64,000 bases of DNA, taken from contig NZ_JABAEB010000005.1 in the NCBI RefSeq assembly GCF_012584455.1, forward strand, positions 372,001 through 436,000, given 5' to 3'. The translations under genes and the position numbers were made by a program. Positions 1-8,433 of the stretch are shown here, in pieces; within the stretch, counting starts at the first letter, position 1; every line of letters begins with the position of its first letter. The notes beneath the pieces were generated by a model. It searched no databases. It worked only from the letters and a program-made list of their open reading frames with translations, and was not told where the DNA came from. This stretch comes from Shewanella oncorhynchi (lineage in GTDB: Bacteria > Pseudomonadota > Gammaproteobacteria > Enterobacterales > Shewanellaceae).

Positions 1-284
1 AACTGTTGTTGGCTGATATCTAACAGTATTGCTTGGCGGCCATCAATAGAGATAAACGGCAAGGCGAAAAACATCACGATCAATAGGCTATTCATCATGG
101 TTCGCAGGCGCTGAAAATCACCTTTTTGCTCACGGAAATGGATATTGCCAGAGGGGAGACGACTCTTTGCTGCGGTTTCAGTAGAGAGGTTTTTAACCGG
201 AATGTGTAGCTCTACTGAGGCAGGTTTCGCGCCCACACTCTTATTTACACTTGGAGAATTTGGGGTAACTTCGCTCTTGGGCAT
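1..284 (-). CDS. CcoG/RdxA/FixG-type cytochrome oxidase accessory protein (5' part only)
   Basis: About 94 N-terminal residues are visible; the gene runs off the left edge. After a variable Ser/Pro/Lys-rich leader, the stretch GNIHFREQKGDFQRLR is followed by a first membrane helix (MMNSLLIVMFFALPF) and then ISIDGRQAILLDI. This arrangement (basic F-x-RLR, helix, DGRQA-x-L) is the hallmark N-terminus of the CcoG/FixG/RdxA membrane ferredoxins, which are linked to copper delivery and maturation of cbb3 oxidase. The 4Fe-4S motifs lie outside the window, so the family call rests on the N-terminus alone. The ATG at 284 has an AGGACC ribosome site 5-10 nt upstream. It lies behind a sigma-54 promoter (323-339) and downstream of a sigma-54 activator gene on the same strand, so it is the likely target of that activator. 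Confidence 0.7.
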   Translation of the reverse strand, partial: MPKSEVTPNSPSVNKSVGAKPASVELHIPVKNLSTETAAKSRLPSGNIHFREQKGDFQRLRTMMNSLLIVMFFALPFISIDGRQAILLDISQQQ

Positions 285-322
285 AAAGGGTCCTAACGGC
301 TTAAATAAGATTCGCCTCCCTA

Positions 323-339
323 TAGCAAGCGCTAGGCCA
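323..339 (-). promoter_or_regulatory. Sigma-54 (-24/-12) promoter of the ccoG-like gene
   Basis: Read on the minus strand the sequence is TGGCCTAGCGCTTGCTA. GG and GC are separated by exactly 10 nt, with TGGC at -24 and TTGC at -12, matching the RpoN consensus TGGCAC-N5-TTGCW. Transcription would start near 312, giving a leader of about 28 nt before the ATG at 284. A sigma-54 activator gene lies immediately upstream on the same strand. Confidence 0.75.
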
Positions 340-402
340 AGTTTTGAATGATTCAACCTTATGATATATATGGTTATTTTGTGATTAAAGCCAGATAAAG
401 AT

Positions 403-433
403 CACGATATATCACACATTGGCGATATATCGC
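403..433. promoter_or_regulatory. Paired GATATATC palindromes: probable enhancer sites for the sigma-54 activator
   Basis: Two copies lie 19 bp centre to centre: CACGATATATCAC at 403-415 and a perfect palindrome GCGATATATCGC at 422-433. They sit about 65-110 bp upstream of the sigma-54 promoter, where enhancer-binding proteins usually bind. The same palindrome recurs upstream of the activator gene at 1971-1984. That the adjacent PAS activator binds them is inferred from position and recurrence. Confidence 0.6.
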
Positions 434-456
434 GTTTTTAGTGTGCTCGTTTTGAA

Positions 457-1917
457 TTAGATTTCACTCGATTGACGCTGGATCCCCAGTTTTTTCATTC
501 GCGATCTCAGTGTACTTGCGGGCACACCGAGGACATTCGCTGCGCCGAGTGGGCCAGATATGCGCCAGTTTAAGCGCTTAAGGGTTTGTTCTATATGCAG
601 CGCTTCCGCTTCCGCTAAGGTTTGCCCTTGGGTTTGAGCTAAGGGATTATTGCTCGGCATAGCGTGGATCTGCAGAATATCTCCTTGGGATAGAATGGCT
701 TCGCGTTCGAGGATATTTTGCAGTTCGCGCACATTGCCCGGCCAAGTATAAGCCATGAGTTTTTGTAGCCCTTTTTGGCTCACTCCACGAATTTTTTTAC
801 CTAGCTTACGATTCAAGTTGTGCAGAATATGGCTGACGAGTTCGGGAATATCTTCGATTCTTGCGCGCAGTGGTGGTACTTGAATAGGGAATACATTCAA
901 ACGGTAATAGAGATCCATCCTAAATAATCCCTGTTCGACTCGCTTGAGTAAATCGTGGTGACTGGCGGCGACTAAGCGAATATCCACTTGAATGGTTTCG
1001 CTGCCACCGAGACGTTCAAAGGATTGTTCTTGGATGACTCGCAGTAGTTTTGATTGGGCTTCTAAACTGAGTTCAGCGACTTCGTCGAGGAACAGTGTGC
1101 CTTGATGAGCAAGTTCGAAGCGACCTTTACGGCGGCTCGTGGCGCCAGTAAATGCCCCCTTCTCGTGACCAAAGAGTTCACTTTCTAGTAAAGATGCCGA
1201 AAACGCGGCACAGTTGACACTGATCATGGGTTTATCTTTGCGGCGACTGAGCTGATGTAAGTTACGGGCAACGAGTTCTTTTCCTGTGCCATTTTCACCA
1301 CAAATGAGCACAGTACTGTCGGTATTGGCCACCATGTGCAATTGCTGGATCATATGGCGGATCACTGTACTGGCACCCGAAATATCCACATCACCCGTTT
1401 TGTCTGCCAACTCTGCCTGTAGATAATGATTTTCAGAGGCGAGTCGCTCCGAGAGTGCTTGTACTTGGGCTAGGGCTTGGCGTAATGACTGCTCTGTTTG
1501 TTTTTGAATACTAATGTCGCGAAATATCGCGACTACGCCAATCAGTTGATTGTCACGGTAAACAGGGGTGGAACTGTAATGAACGGGGAAGCTACTGCCA
1601 TCTTTACGCCAAAATACATCGTGGGTGATTTCTCGGGTGATCCCATCCTTTAAGGTGTTGTAAATTGGACAATCCTCTTGGGGATAATGACTGCCATCTG
1701 CATGACTGTGATGATGGCAGTTATGGATGTTTTTACCGAGTAGCTCTTCATTCTTCCAACCCGTCATACGTTCGGCTGCCGGATTGATAAACACCGCATT
1801 ACCGCTTAAATCAAATCCATAAATACCTTCGCCGACAGCGTTGAGCAGTAACTGGTTTTCCGGTAAGAAATGCTTATCTATCGATTTTTCATTATTGACT
1901 GAAATCTTATTGGTCAT
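457..1917 (-). CDS. PAS-domain sigma-54-dependent transcriptional activator
   Basis: 486 aa with a complete NtrC-type layout. A PAS domain occupies about residues 17-140 and is followed by a short coiled coil. The AAA+ domain carries Walker A GENGTGKE (near 205), the sigma-54 contact loop GAFTGA (near 254), Walker [12 protein letters not shown] and the [14 protein letters not shown] region. A Fis-type helix-turn-helix ends the protein ([20 protein letters not shown]). There is no receiver domain, so the signal is probably read by the PAS domain, which contains a His/Cys-rich insert ([11 protein letters not shown]...EDCP). A GCGATATATCGT palindrome about 55-65 bp upstream of the ATG suggests autoregulation. 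The next gene downstream has a sigma-54 promoter and the same palindromes. The ligand is unknown. Confidence 0.9.
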   Translation of the reverse strand: MTNKISVNNEKSIDKHFLPENQLLLNAVGEGIYGFDLSGNAVFINPAAERMTGWKNEELLGKNIHNCHHHSHADGSHYPQEDCPIYNTLKDGITREITHDVFWRKDGSSFPVHYSSTPVYRDNQLIGVVAIFRDISIQKQTEQSLRQALAQVQALSERLASENHYLQAELADKTGDVDISGASTVIRHMIQQLHMVANTDSTVLICGENGTGKELVARNLHQLSRRKDKPMISVNCAAFSASLLESELFGHEKGAFTGATSRRKGRFELAHQGTLFLDEVAELSLEAQSKLLRVIQEQSFERLGGSETIQVDIRLVAASHHDLLKRVEQGLFRMDLYYRLNVFPIQVPPLRARIEDIPELVSHILHNLNRKLGKKIRGVSQKGLQKLMAYTWPGNVRELQNILEREAILSQGDILQIHAMPSNNPLAQTQGQTLAEAEALHIEQTLKRLNWRISGPLGAANVLGVPASTLRSRMKKLGIQRQSSEI

Positions 1918-1970
1918 CTGTCTTACTCTGGTTTTGGCGGTATTTTCTGAGTATACCTTAAGTACTGTGA

Positions 1971-1984
1971 CGCGATATATCGTG
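1971..1984. promoter_or_regulatory. CGCGATATATCGTG palindrome upstream of the activator gene
   Basis: This is the third copy of the CGATATATCG core, 54-67 bp upstream of the activator start. On the minus strand a possible -10 (TATACT) follows at about 1950-1955, so the palindrome lies near the -35 region. I see no GG-N10-GC element here. The activator may therefore be transcribed by a sigma-70 promoter and control itself, which is inference. Confidence 0.5.
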
Positions 1985-2150
1985 TTTTTGATTGTGCCCT
2001 TTAAGCATTTTTTCTTTGGTGATTTTTCTGCTCACACTTTTTGCCGTTCGAGTACATTTTACTTGGTGCCATACTCTAAAAAATATTTTCATCTAAGAAA
2101 TTGATATAAAAGATAAATGACTAATATTCATTCAAAAGTCTGATTTAACA

Positions 2151-2178
2151 TTGGATATTGTTTAATTTATGTTATAAA
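2151..2178 (+). promoter_or_regulatory. Likely sigma-70 promoter of the TonB-dependent receptor
   Basis: TTGGAT (2151-2156) and TATAAA (2173-2178) are separated by 16 bp, about 100 bp ahead of the receptor start. Upstream, AATGA-N7-TCATT (2116-2132) forms an inverted repeat that could be an operator; it resembles a Fur box only weakly. The rest of the 1918-2280 gap is AT-rich and holds nothing else I can name. Confidence 0.45.
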
Positions 2179-2280
2179 AATGTTTGTGTTATGTGGTTTT
2201 GTATTGGCCGTGGTAGCAAGGTTTAGGGACGAGAATCGCACAAAGCAGGTCAGGTATTCTAAAAATAATAAGCAGTTGGG

Positions 2281-4863
2281 ATGAATATGATGACCTCAAA
2301 GAAGCAGAAGTTTGGATTAAGTGCAGTGAGTTTGGCGATTACTCTAGCCTTGTCTGGTAGTTTAATCAGTCCGCAGGCAATAGCAGAAGAAGATGAGACG
2401 GCTGTTAAAAATGAGAACGTTGAAAAAATTGCAGTTGTAGGGTCCCGTGCTGCGCCACGCTCAATCGGCGATTCCCCCGTTCCTATTGATATTATTAGTA
2501 GTGACGACCTTAAAAAGAATGGTTCGACTGACATGATTGATATGTTAGTGACTTCGGTGCCATCGTTTAACTCACGCGCTCAACCCATTAGTGATGCAGC
2601 AACCTTAGTTCGTCCCGTTAATTTACGGGGTTTGCCATCAGACAGTACGCTAGTGCTAGTCAACGGTAAGCGTCGTCACCGTGCATCTGTGATTGCGTTC
2701 CAGGGTGGTGGTATTAACGATGGCGCTCAAGGTCCTGATATCTCAGTTATTCCTGGTTCTGCATTAAAGCAAGTTGAAGTGTTGCGCGACGGTGCTGCTG
2801 CGCAATATGGCTCTGATGCGATTGCAGGAGTCATGAACTTTGTTTTAAAAGATAATTCCGAGGGTGGTTCCATCACTGTGACCCAAGGAGAATATTACGA
2901 GGGTGATGGTGCTACGACTACGGTCGAAGGTGATGTTGGTTTACCTGTGACTGAAAATGGCTTCGTCAATTTGAGCTTCCAGTATAAAAATGCTGACTCC
3001 ACTAGCCGTAGTGTGCAGCGTCCTGATGCGGCTAACTTAGCCGAGCAGGGTAATACCGCGATCAATGACCCCGCTCAAGTGTGGGGTAATCCTGAAATTA
3101 ATGATGACTATTCAGTGTTCATTAACTCAGGCTTAGACATTAATGCCAACATGCACGCCTATGCCTTTGGTAATCTGTCCTCCCGCGATGCCGTGGGGGG
3201 CTTCTATTATCGTTACCCACAAAATCGTAGCAATGTGTATTCCAATGATGGTGGCCAGAATTTACTTGTGGGCGCAGTAAATGGTGATCCATCAACATGT
3301 GGACTCGTACCTATCCCTAAAAATGCTGATGGAAGTGACGGCAACGTACTCGACACTGATGCATACAAGGCGATGGTTGCCGACCCAAATTGCTTTGCTA
3401 TGAACCAGATATTTCCAGGTGGTTATACGCCGCAGTTCACTGGCACCATTGAAGATATGTCCTTCTTCGCAGGTGTAAAAGGCGATATCGGTGAATGGAA
3501 TTATGATTTCAGTGCTGGTACGGGGGCGAACAAAGCCAGTTTTGGTCTTAAAAATTCGTTGAATCCATCACTGGGATTAGATACACCGACGGATTTCGAT
3601 ACGGGAGCTTACGAGCAAGTTGAAACTACCGTTAACCTCGATTTCTCGCGCTTCATAACCTTAGGAGGCATTGAAGACATTAGTTTTGCTTCTGGTTTTG
3701 AATGGCGAAATGAGTCGTTTGAGATTTCTCAAGGTGATGAAGCCTCGTGGATTGCAGGCCCTTATGCTAACCAAGGTTTTAACATTGGTGCGCACGGTTT
3801 TAAAGGCTTTGGCCCAGAATCTGCGGGTAAAAACTCTCGCCACAATATCGGTATTTATACGGATTTAGAAGCTTATTTAAGTGATGACTGGTTACTCGGT
3901 TTAGCACTGCGTTACGAAGACTTCTCAACCTTTGGTGATACGTTAAATTACAAATTGACGTTGCAGTATTCTGCAACGGATGAATTGTCGTTCCGCGCCT
4001 CACACAGCACTGGCTTTCGTGCGCCAACGGTTGGCCAAGAAAACGTGGTGAATACCCAGACATCGATCATCGATGGTGAATTGATCCAGACCTTTATCGC
4101 CCCTCCAACCGATCCGCTTGCGGCATTTTACGGTGGTGAAGTATTAAAGCCTGAAGAGTCGATTAGTTATGCGATTGGTGCTGTATATGAGTACGAAAGC
4201 TTCTTCTTAACGGTCGACTACTACAATATTGCCGTTGAGGGCCGTATTGCACAGTCGAGTAAGATTGATGTTGAGGCTAAAGATTATGATGCTTTACGTG
4301 CCGCTGGGGTTGAGTTCCCTGAGTTGATCCAAGGTGTGAGCTATTACACCAATGACTTTGATACTACGACTCAAGGTATCGACATCGTCGCCTCCTATGA
4401 TGCAGAAATCCTGTCGGGTAATGCTAAATTCAGTCTTGCCTATGGTTGGACCGATACCAGCGTTGATAAGTTTGATCTTAAAACGACCGATGCGGGTAAA
4501 GTTCGTCGATTAGAAGATGGTATCCCAGCGCACCGTGCCACCTTAACTTGGGCACAGTCATGGGACAAGGTAACCCTGTCACTACGTGGTAACTATTTTG
4601 GTGAGTACTATGCGACTCACGCTGATGATACCTCTGACTGGGGCTCTGAAATGGCTGATGCTGCAGTGACCGTCGATCTTGAAATGAGCTATCAATTACT
4701 TGATGGCTTAACCCTGGCGGTGGGGGCTAATAATCTATTTGATCAAGAAGCGCAAAAGCTGAAAGAAGGGACCTTGGGTGAACTCGGTGGCGTTTATTAT
4801 GAAAGTGGGCCATTCGATTACAACGGCGGTTTCTACTATGGTCGAGTGAATTACCGTTTTTAA
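2281..4863 (+). CDS. TonB-dependent outer-membrane receptor, substrate unknown
   Basis: 860 aa. A signal peptide ends near residue 35 (cleavage after AIA, before EEDE). The mature N-terminus has a TonB-box-like stretch (EKIAVVGSR), then a plug domain of about 120 residues with NLRGLPSDSTLVLVNGKR and VEVLRDGAAAQYGSDAIAGV. The rest is a 22-strand-type barrel with family signatures (FRASHSTGFRAPTVGQEN, VGANNLFDQEAQ) and a terminal aromatic residue (NYRF), as BAM recognition requires. No transport or sigma/anti-sigma partner lies next to it and there is no clear Fur box, so the substrate cannot be deduced. The gene stands alone and ends at a bidirectional terminator. Confidence 0.92.
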   Translation: MNMMTSKKQKFGLSAVSLAITLALSGSLISPQAIAEEDETAVKNENVEKIAVVGSRAAPRSIGDSPVPIDIISSDDLKKNGSTDMIDMLVTSVPSFNSRAQPISDAATLVRPVNLRGLPSDSTLVLVNGKRRHRASVIAFQGGGINDGAQGPDISVIPGSALKQVEVLRDGAAAQYGSDAIAGVMNFVLKDNSEGGSITVTQGEYYEGDGATTTVEGDVGLPVTENGFVNLSFQYKNADSTSRSVQRPDAANLAEQGNTAINDPAQVWGNPEINDDYSVFINSGLDINANMHAYAFGNLSSRDAVGGFYYRYPQNRSNVYSNDGGQNLLVGAVNGDPSTCGLVPIPKNADGSDGNVLDTDAYKAMVADPNCFAMNQIFPGGYTPQFTGTIEDMSFFAGVKGDIGEWNYDFSAGTGANKASFGLKNSLNPSLGLDTPTDFDTGAYEQVETTVNLDFSRFITLGGIEDISFASGFEWRNESFEISQGDEASWIAGPYANQGFNIGAHGFKGFGPESAGKNSRHNIGIYTDLEAYLSDDWLLGLALRYEDFSTFGDTLNYKLTLQYSATDELSFRASHSTGFRAPTVGQENVVNTQTSIIDGELIQTFIAPPTDPLAAFYGGEVLKPEESISYAIGAVYEYESFFLTVDYYNIAVEGRIAQSSKIDVEAKDYDALRAAGVEFPELIQGVSYYTNDFDTTTQGIDIVASYDAEILSGNAKFSLAYGWTDTSVDKFDLKTTDAGKVRRLEDGIPAHRATLTWAQSWDKVTLSLRGNYFGEYYATHADDTSDWGSEMADAAVTVDLEMSYQLLDGLTLAVGANNLFDQEAQKLKEGTLGELGGVYYESGPFDYNGGFYYGRVNYRF

Positions 4864-4942
4864 TGAGTAAGCCAATTTATAGAAGCGATTTCTAACCCAC
4901 CTTTCAAGAAATTTGGCTTTTATAAATAGAAGTGAAGTAAGC

Positions 4943-4968
4943 AAAAAGGCTGCAATGCAGCCTTTTTT
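4943..4968. terminator. Bidirectional intrinsic terminator
   Basis: AAAAAGGCTGCAATGCAGCCTTTTTT is a near-perfect inverted repeat with A and T runs on the two sides. It lies between the convergent receptor and thioredoxin genes and can serve both strands. Confidence 0.88.
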
Positions 4969-5004
4969 ATTCGTATTTGACTCGTCCTAAATATGGTTTA
5001 GGGC

Positions 5005-5556
5005 TTAGTTACGATTCGTTTGCGCGGCAACTAAACCATTTAACACATCACTCATACTGAGTTTTGACGGCAAGAGAATCCCATTAGGGGCGCTTGGACC
5101 ATAAATTTTATTGTAGGGCGTGCCGGGCACTCCTTCATGGCGCATATAGGTTTCAATCGTTTTATTCGCCTCACTCCAGTTACCTTGCATCAGGATGATA
5201 TTGTCGGCCATCAAGGCATTTACAATTTGCTCCCTGTGGGTGACTTCCGCTTTATTCGTTTGGCAGATGGTGCACCAATCAGAGGTAATATCGACAAAGA
5301 CGGTATAGCCTTGGGCAACCAGAGGCGCGATTTTCTCTGGGGCTAAGGTGTGCCATTGTAGTTTTTGATAGGCTTGGTAATCCTCGCTTTTGTGCACAAA
5401 TCCAATAATAGCACTGAGTCCTAAGGCGAAAAATCCCAGCACAAAAATCACCGTCAGCGGTATGGTTTTACCTTTTTGTCTTTGCCAAAGCAGTAATAAG
5501 ATCGCACCTATTAATAGGCAAAGAATAAAAATACTGATCAGCGTTATAGTGTTCAT
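5005..5556 (-). CDS. Membrane-anchored thioredoxin-like protein (DsbD C-terminal-like)
   Basis: 183 aa. Two hydrophobic segments, residues 3-24 and about 34-52, are followed by a thioredoxin-fold domain carrying FVDITSDWCTICQTNK, a CxxC redox site in the DsbD-gamma style context DWC. A cis-proline loop is plausible at GVPGTPYNKIYG. It resembles the last TM plus gamma domain of DsbD without the electron-transporting beta domain, so it probably acts in periplasmic thiol reduction or as a specialised oxidoreductase. Its partner is not visible. It is monocistronic and faces the receptor gene convergently. Confidence 0.75.
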   Translation of the reverse strand: MNTITLISIFILCLLIGAILLLLWQRQKGKTIPLTVIFVLGFFALGLSAIIGFVHKSEDYQAYQKLQWHTLAPEKIAPLVAQGYTVFVDITSDWCTICQTNKAEVTHREQIVNALMADNIILMQGNWSEANKTIETYMRHEGVPGTPYNKIYGPSAPNGILLPSKLSMSDVLNGLVAAQTNRN

Positions 5557-5746
5557 AAAATGTCCTGATTGAGAATCGCCTTTGTGGTGATTGCGATGAA
5601 GGCTTAGGTATTAAGGTTTGGCTATAAAGATTAGGTTAGCGCTAATCTTAGCGGTTAACGGCTTAAATCAGTGTGAATTTATGGGATTATCGCGTTTGGG
5701 GTTCTCTTAAATGACTGTTCATTTATTGAAAATGGATTTATTAGCG

Positions 5747-5774
5747 TTAACGCCTTGATGGCGCGATGCTAGAA
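5747..5774 (+). promoter_or_regulatory. Putative sigma-70 promoter of the LysE/RhtB exporter
   Basis: A TTAACG hexamer and TAGAAT (ending near 5774) are separated by 17 bp. The predicted start near 5781 places a terminator-like hairpin (5791-5811) inside the leader of the exporter gene. The -35 match is modest (4 of 6). Confidence 0.4.
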
Positions 5775-5790
5775 TGGCAAGCAAGTTTAA

Positions 5791-5811
5791 GGCCCAGCAG
5801 TGGGCTTTTTT
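5791..5811 (+). terminator. Terminator-like hairpin in the leader of the LysE/RhtB gene (possible attenuator)
   Basis: GCCCA-GCAG-TGGGC is followed directly by TTTTTT and ends about 20 nt before the ATG at 5833. No gene ends on the plus strand here: the thioredoxin gene starts at 5556 and points the other way. The hairpin therefore sits between the exporter's promoter and its start codon. I see no obvious leader peptide or competing antiterminator. Confidence 0.55.
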
Positions 5812-5832
5812 ATTCGGCGAAAGGTGTCATCA

Positions 5833-6447
5833 ATGAGTTGGAGTACTTGGTTAGGTTTATTGGCTATTTGTTGTTTGGGGGCTATGTCGCCGGGCCCAAG
5901 TTTGACTATGGTAGTACGTCATACTTTAGGTGGTGGGCGGGGAAAGGGGATCGTCTGTGCTTGGGCACACTCGATAGGGATTGGGATCTATGCGCTGGTG
6001 ACGTTACTGGGCTTAGCCGTAGTTCTTAAAAAGGCGCCCTTAGTCTTTAATGGCATTGCGATTCTCGGTGCCTTATACCTTGCTTGGATGGGAGTTCAAG
6101 CGCTGCGTTCTAATGGCGGTATGCAAGCTAAATTGGCTGCAGGGGAGGCGACAGATACCTTAACCGCAGCCCGTGATGGTATCGCTATTTCTTTATTCAA
6201 CCCTAAGATAATGCTATTTTTTCTTGCGTTATTCAGCCAATTTGTGATGGTCGCCGACAGCATGACGGCTAAAGCATTAATTGTTTTTACACCGTTAGTG
6301 GTCGATGGTCTTTGGTACACCTTGATAGCCTTATTGCTATCCCACTCGAGTGTGTTGCCTAAATTGAGAGAGAAAGCGGGGGTAATTGATAAGTTATCCG
6401 GCGTAGTATTAATATTGCTGGCGATCCGTGTGGTGTACACGCTTTAG
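5833..6447 (+). CDS. LysE/RhtB family amino-acid exporter
   Basis: 204 aa. The LysE-superfamily signature GAMSPGPSLTMVVRHTL sits at residues 17-33. There are about six hydrophobic helices, including KIMLFFLALFSQFV, and a loop NPK that is typical of the family. These proteins export homoserine, threonine, lysine or similar amino acids, and the substrate cannot be told from sequence. The ATG at 5833 is preferred over the upstream in-frame GTG at 5800 because it has an AAAGG ribosome site 9 nt upstream and matches the usual family start. The 5' leader carries a terminator-like hairpin, so expression may be attenuated. Confidence 0.88.
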   Translation: MSWSTWLGLLAICCLGAMSPGPSLTMVVRHTLGGGRGKGIVCAWAHSIGIGIYALVTLLGLAVVLKKAPLVFNGIAILGALYLAWMGVQALRSNGGMQAKLAAGEATDTLTAARDGIAISLFNPKIMLFFLALFSQFVMVADSMTAKALIVFTPLVVDGLWYTLIALLLSHSSVLPKLREKAGVIDKLSGVVLILLAIRVVYTL

Positions 6448-6476
6448 TGATCTATCTAAAATTATTGGTTTTAAAT

Positions 6477-6510
6477 AACAAACACGCCATCAATCGATGG
6501 CGTGTTTGTT
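6477..6510. terminator. Bidirectional terminator between the exporter and the DUF3144 gene
   Basis: AACAAACACGCCATC pairs with GATGGCGTGTTTGTT around a four-base loop, forming a 15-bp perfect stem between two convergent genes. Confidence 0.8.
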
Positions 6511-6539
6511 GATGGCTATGCATTTAAATCAAGGCGTGA

Positions 6540-6860
6540 TTAGCCTTTAAACATTTGCACAGAATTATCAGCTTCTTCTGCCACACTTTCTTGGATAATG
6601 GGTGGATTGGCAATGTGGTCGTCTAAGTTGTCACTCAGCATTTCTTTGAATTCACTGCTAAACCATTCTAATGCGCTCTCTTTTTCAGCACCGAGATCCG
6701 CTGATTTAATCGCGGCTTCGAAGGCATTAAAACGTGCTGCGGCAAAACGGAGTGCTGTGCCAACTTTACCTACATCTGCTTCTTGTTGGCTTAGCTGATT
6801 GGCTAAGGCAATAAACTGATCGGCAAGTTCGTAAATGGTGGTGCTGCTCGTGTCGGTCAT
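6540..6860 (-). CDS. DUF3144 family protein
   Basis: 106 aa, acidic, predicted all-helical and cytoplasmic, with no signal peptide or membrane segment. The conserved core (FIALANQL near the N-terminus, ALRFAAARFNAFEAA, LDDHIANPP near the C-terminus) identifies DUF3144, a small family of unknown function found in gammaproteobacteria. An in-frame GTG at 6869 adds three residues; the ATG is preferred. The gene stands alone between convergent and tandem neighbours and I cannot suggest a role. Confidence 0.75.
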   Translation of the reverse strand: MTDTSSTTIYELADQFIALANQLSQQEADVGKVGTALRFAAARFNAFEAAIKSADLGAEKESALEWFSSEFKEMLSDNLDDHIANPPIIQESVAEEADNSVQMFKG

Positions 6861-6934
6861 GGCGTTCACTCTAAAAAAGTAACAGATTAAAGTTCGATTC
6901 TAACTTAATTGGTGTAAGAAGGAATCGTCAGGCA

Positions 6935-7498
6935 TTAACTATTGGGATCTGTGTCGGTAATGACGACTCCTGTGTGGGAGTCATAATTAATCGACAGTTT
7001 ATCGTTTGCTCGATACAAATAAGTGCACTGGCCAGGATCGGTATAACTGGCTTTATAGTCGGTTTCAGTCGCATCAACATTCAAGCGCGAGACACTCGGC
7101 TGGGCATTTTGGAATAATACTTCCCATACCGATATACAGTCTTCGACATTATCGAGTGCCGGAGAGGCCTCATTACCATGGATATAGTGTTGTGCTGGCC
7201 AACCGAAGGCGTTGAAATCTATTTGTTCGGATTGTGCTGTACCAAATACGGGTAAATCCTCTTTTGGACCTGAGCCCACTTTTACAGCCCATACGGAACG
7301 TGCCAGATTGATAGCTGATTTAAAGCCTCCGCCTGCCGCTTTAACGGTTGCAATTTGCGCATCTTGTTGCACATTGATAAATTTTGGCAGGGCCACTACG
7401 GCTAAAATACCGAGCACTATGATGACCACCACAAGTTCAATTAAGGTGAAACCCGTTTGATGTCTTTGAATTGATTTATCAGAATGTTGGATCATCAT
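6935..7498 (-). CDS. Type IV pilin-like protein (MSHA pilin-type)
   Basis: 187 aa. A short basic leader is followed by a prepilin peptidase site, G-FTLIELVVVIIVLG, with Glu at +5, then the long hydrophobic alpha-1 helix (to about residue 45) and a globular domain containing two cysteines (VEDCISVW and PGQCTYLY) that could form the C-terminal disulfide loop. It would be cleaved and methylated by PilD and assembled into a pilus or pseudopilus. No pilus assembly genes are adjacent, so it is an orphan pilin, possibly a minor pilin of the MSHA or type II secretion machinery encoded elsewhere. Two adjacent ATGs could start it. Confidence 0.85.
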   Translation of the reverse strand: MMIQHSDKSIQRHQTGFTLIELVVVIIVLGILAVVALPKFINVQQDAQIATVKAAGGGFKSAINLARSVWAVKVGSGPKEDLPVFGTAQSEQIDFNAFGWPAQHYIHGNEASPALDNVEDCISVWEVLFQNAQPSVSRLNVDATETDYKASYTDPGQCTYLYRANDKLSINYDSHTGVVITDTDPNS

Positions 7499-7685
7499 TA
7501 CGTATCAGAGTGTGCGAGAATGGGCGCACTATATCACTTAATTTCGAATGTTTTAAATTGAAAGTCTTAACGTGAGACCTAGCAGGTTTAGTGGTATTAC
7601 TTAGCGGCAGGTAAGGTCTGCAAACTTGCCATACCACTATAGGACTTTTAAGCTAACCCGATTATAGAATTGAGGAAGTAAAATA

Positions 7686-8351
7686 GTGACTCAGGCGACA
7701 TGGCAAACATTTATCGATGAGCAAAGAGCTTTGCCTTATTTTCAGCAACTAAGCGCATTTGTTGATAATGAACGCAGGGCTGGGAAAGTGGTTTATCCCC
7801 CCGAAGTTGATGTTTTCAATGCTTTTAGTATGACGCCCCTTGAACAAGTCAGAGTGGTTTTGATTGGCCAAGATCCCTATCACGGCCCAGATCAAGCCCA
7901 TGGTTTATGTTTTTCGGTTAAACGCGGGATAAAACCACCGCCATCTTTAGCCAATATGTACAAAGAATTAGCGACGGATATTGAAGGTTTTGTTGTGCCA
8001 TCCCATGGTGATTTATCCGCATGGGCGGAGCAGGGGATACTGATGCTCAATACTGTGCTGACGGTTGAGCAAGGCAAGGCGCATTCCCATGCCAAAGCCG
8101 GGTGGGAAGTCTTTACGACTGCGGTGCTGGAATTATTAAATCGGCAGACTCAGCCGATTATTTTCGTGCTTTGGGGTAGTCATGCCATTAAAAAGGGTCA
8201 AGTCGTTAACGCACCGCAACATCAAGTGCTCACAGGACCACATCCTTCACCTTTATCGGCTTATCGCGGTTTTTTTGGTTGTGGGCATTTCTCTCAAGTG
8301 AATCAATTATTGCTTGAGCGAGGCGAAACGCCGATCCTTTGGCAGGTTTGA
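7686..8351 (+). CDS. ung: Uracil-DNA glycosylase (family 1)
   Basis: 221 aa, the normal family length. The water-activating motif [18 protein letters not shown] lies near residues 60-77 and the DNA-intercalating motif [14 protein letters not shown] near 185. It excises uracil from DNA to start base-excision repair. The start is GTG, with AGGAAG about 10 nt upstream; no ATG lies near the conserved N-terminus. It is monocistronic, with a strong terminator shared with convergent ispB. Confidence 0.97.
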   Translation: MTQATWQTFIDEQRALPYFQQLSAFVDNERRAGKVVYPPEVDVFNAFSMTPLEQVRVVLIGQDPYHGPDQAHGLCFSVKRGIKPPPSLANMYKELATDIEGFVVPSHGDLSAWAEQGILMLNTVLTVEQGKAHSHAKAGWEVFTTAVLELLNRQTQPIIFVLWGSHAIKKGQVVNAPQHQVLTGPHPSPLSAYRGFFGCGHFSQVNQLLLERGETPILWQV

Positions 8352-8378
8352 TTTTAGGATTGCGGTTAAAGCAATAAA

Positions 8379-8403
8379 AAAGGTCTTACTGAGTAAGACC
8401 TTA
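8379..8403. terminator. Bidirectional terminator between ung and ispB
   Basis: AAGGTCTTACT and AGTAAGACCTT form a perfect stem around a single-base centre, flanked by A-rich and T-rich tracts, between convergent genes. Confidence 0.88.
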
Positions 8404-8433
8404 TTTTTGTGGCGAAATTACATTAGTTAGCAA

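Noticed and set aside
145..351. 68-codon plus-strand reading frame
   Set aside because: It runs antisense across the ccoG-like N-terminus and its sigma-54 promoter, with no ribosome site and no family resemblance.
1841..2104. 87-codon plus-strand reading frame over the activator 5' end
   Set aside because: It overlaps the activator gene in antisense and the palindrome upstream. Its composition is that of random AT-rich DNA.
2116..2132. Inverted repeat AATGA-N7-TCATT as a Fur box of the receptor
   Set aside because: Only part of the Fur consensus is matched, so iron control of this receptor is not supported.
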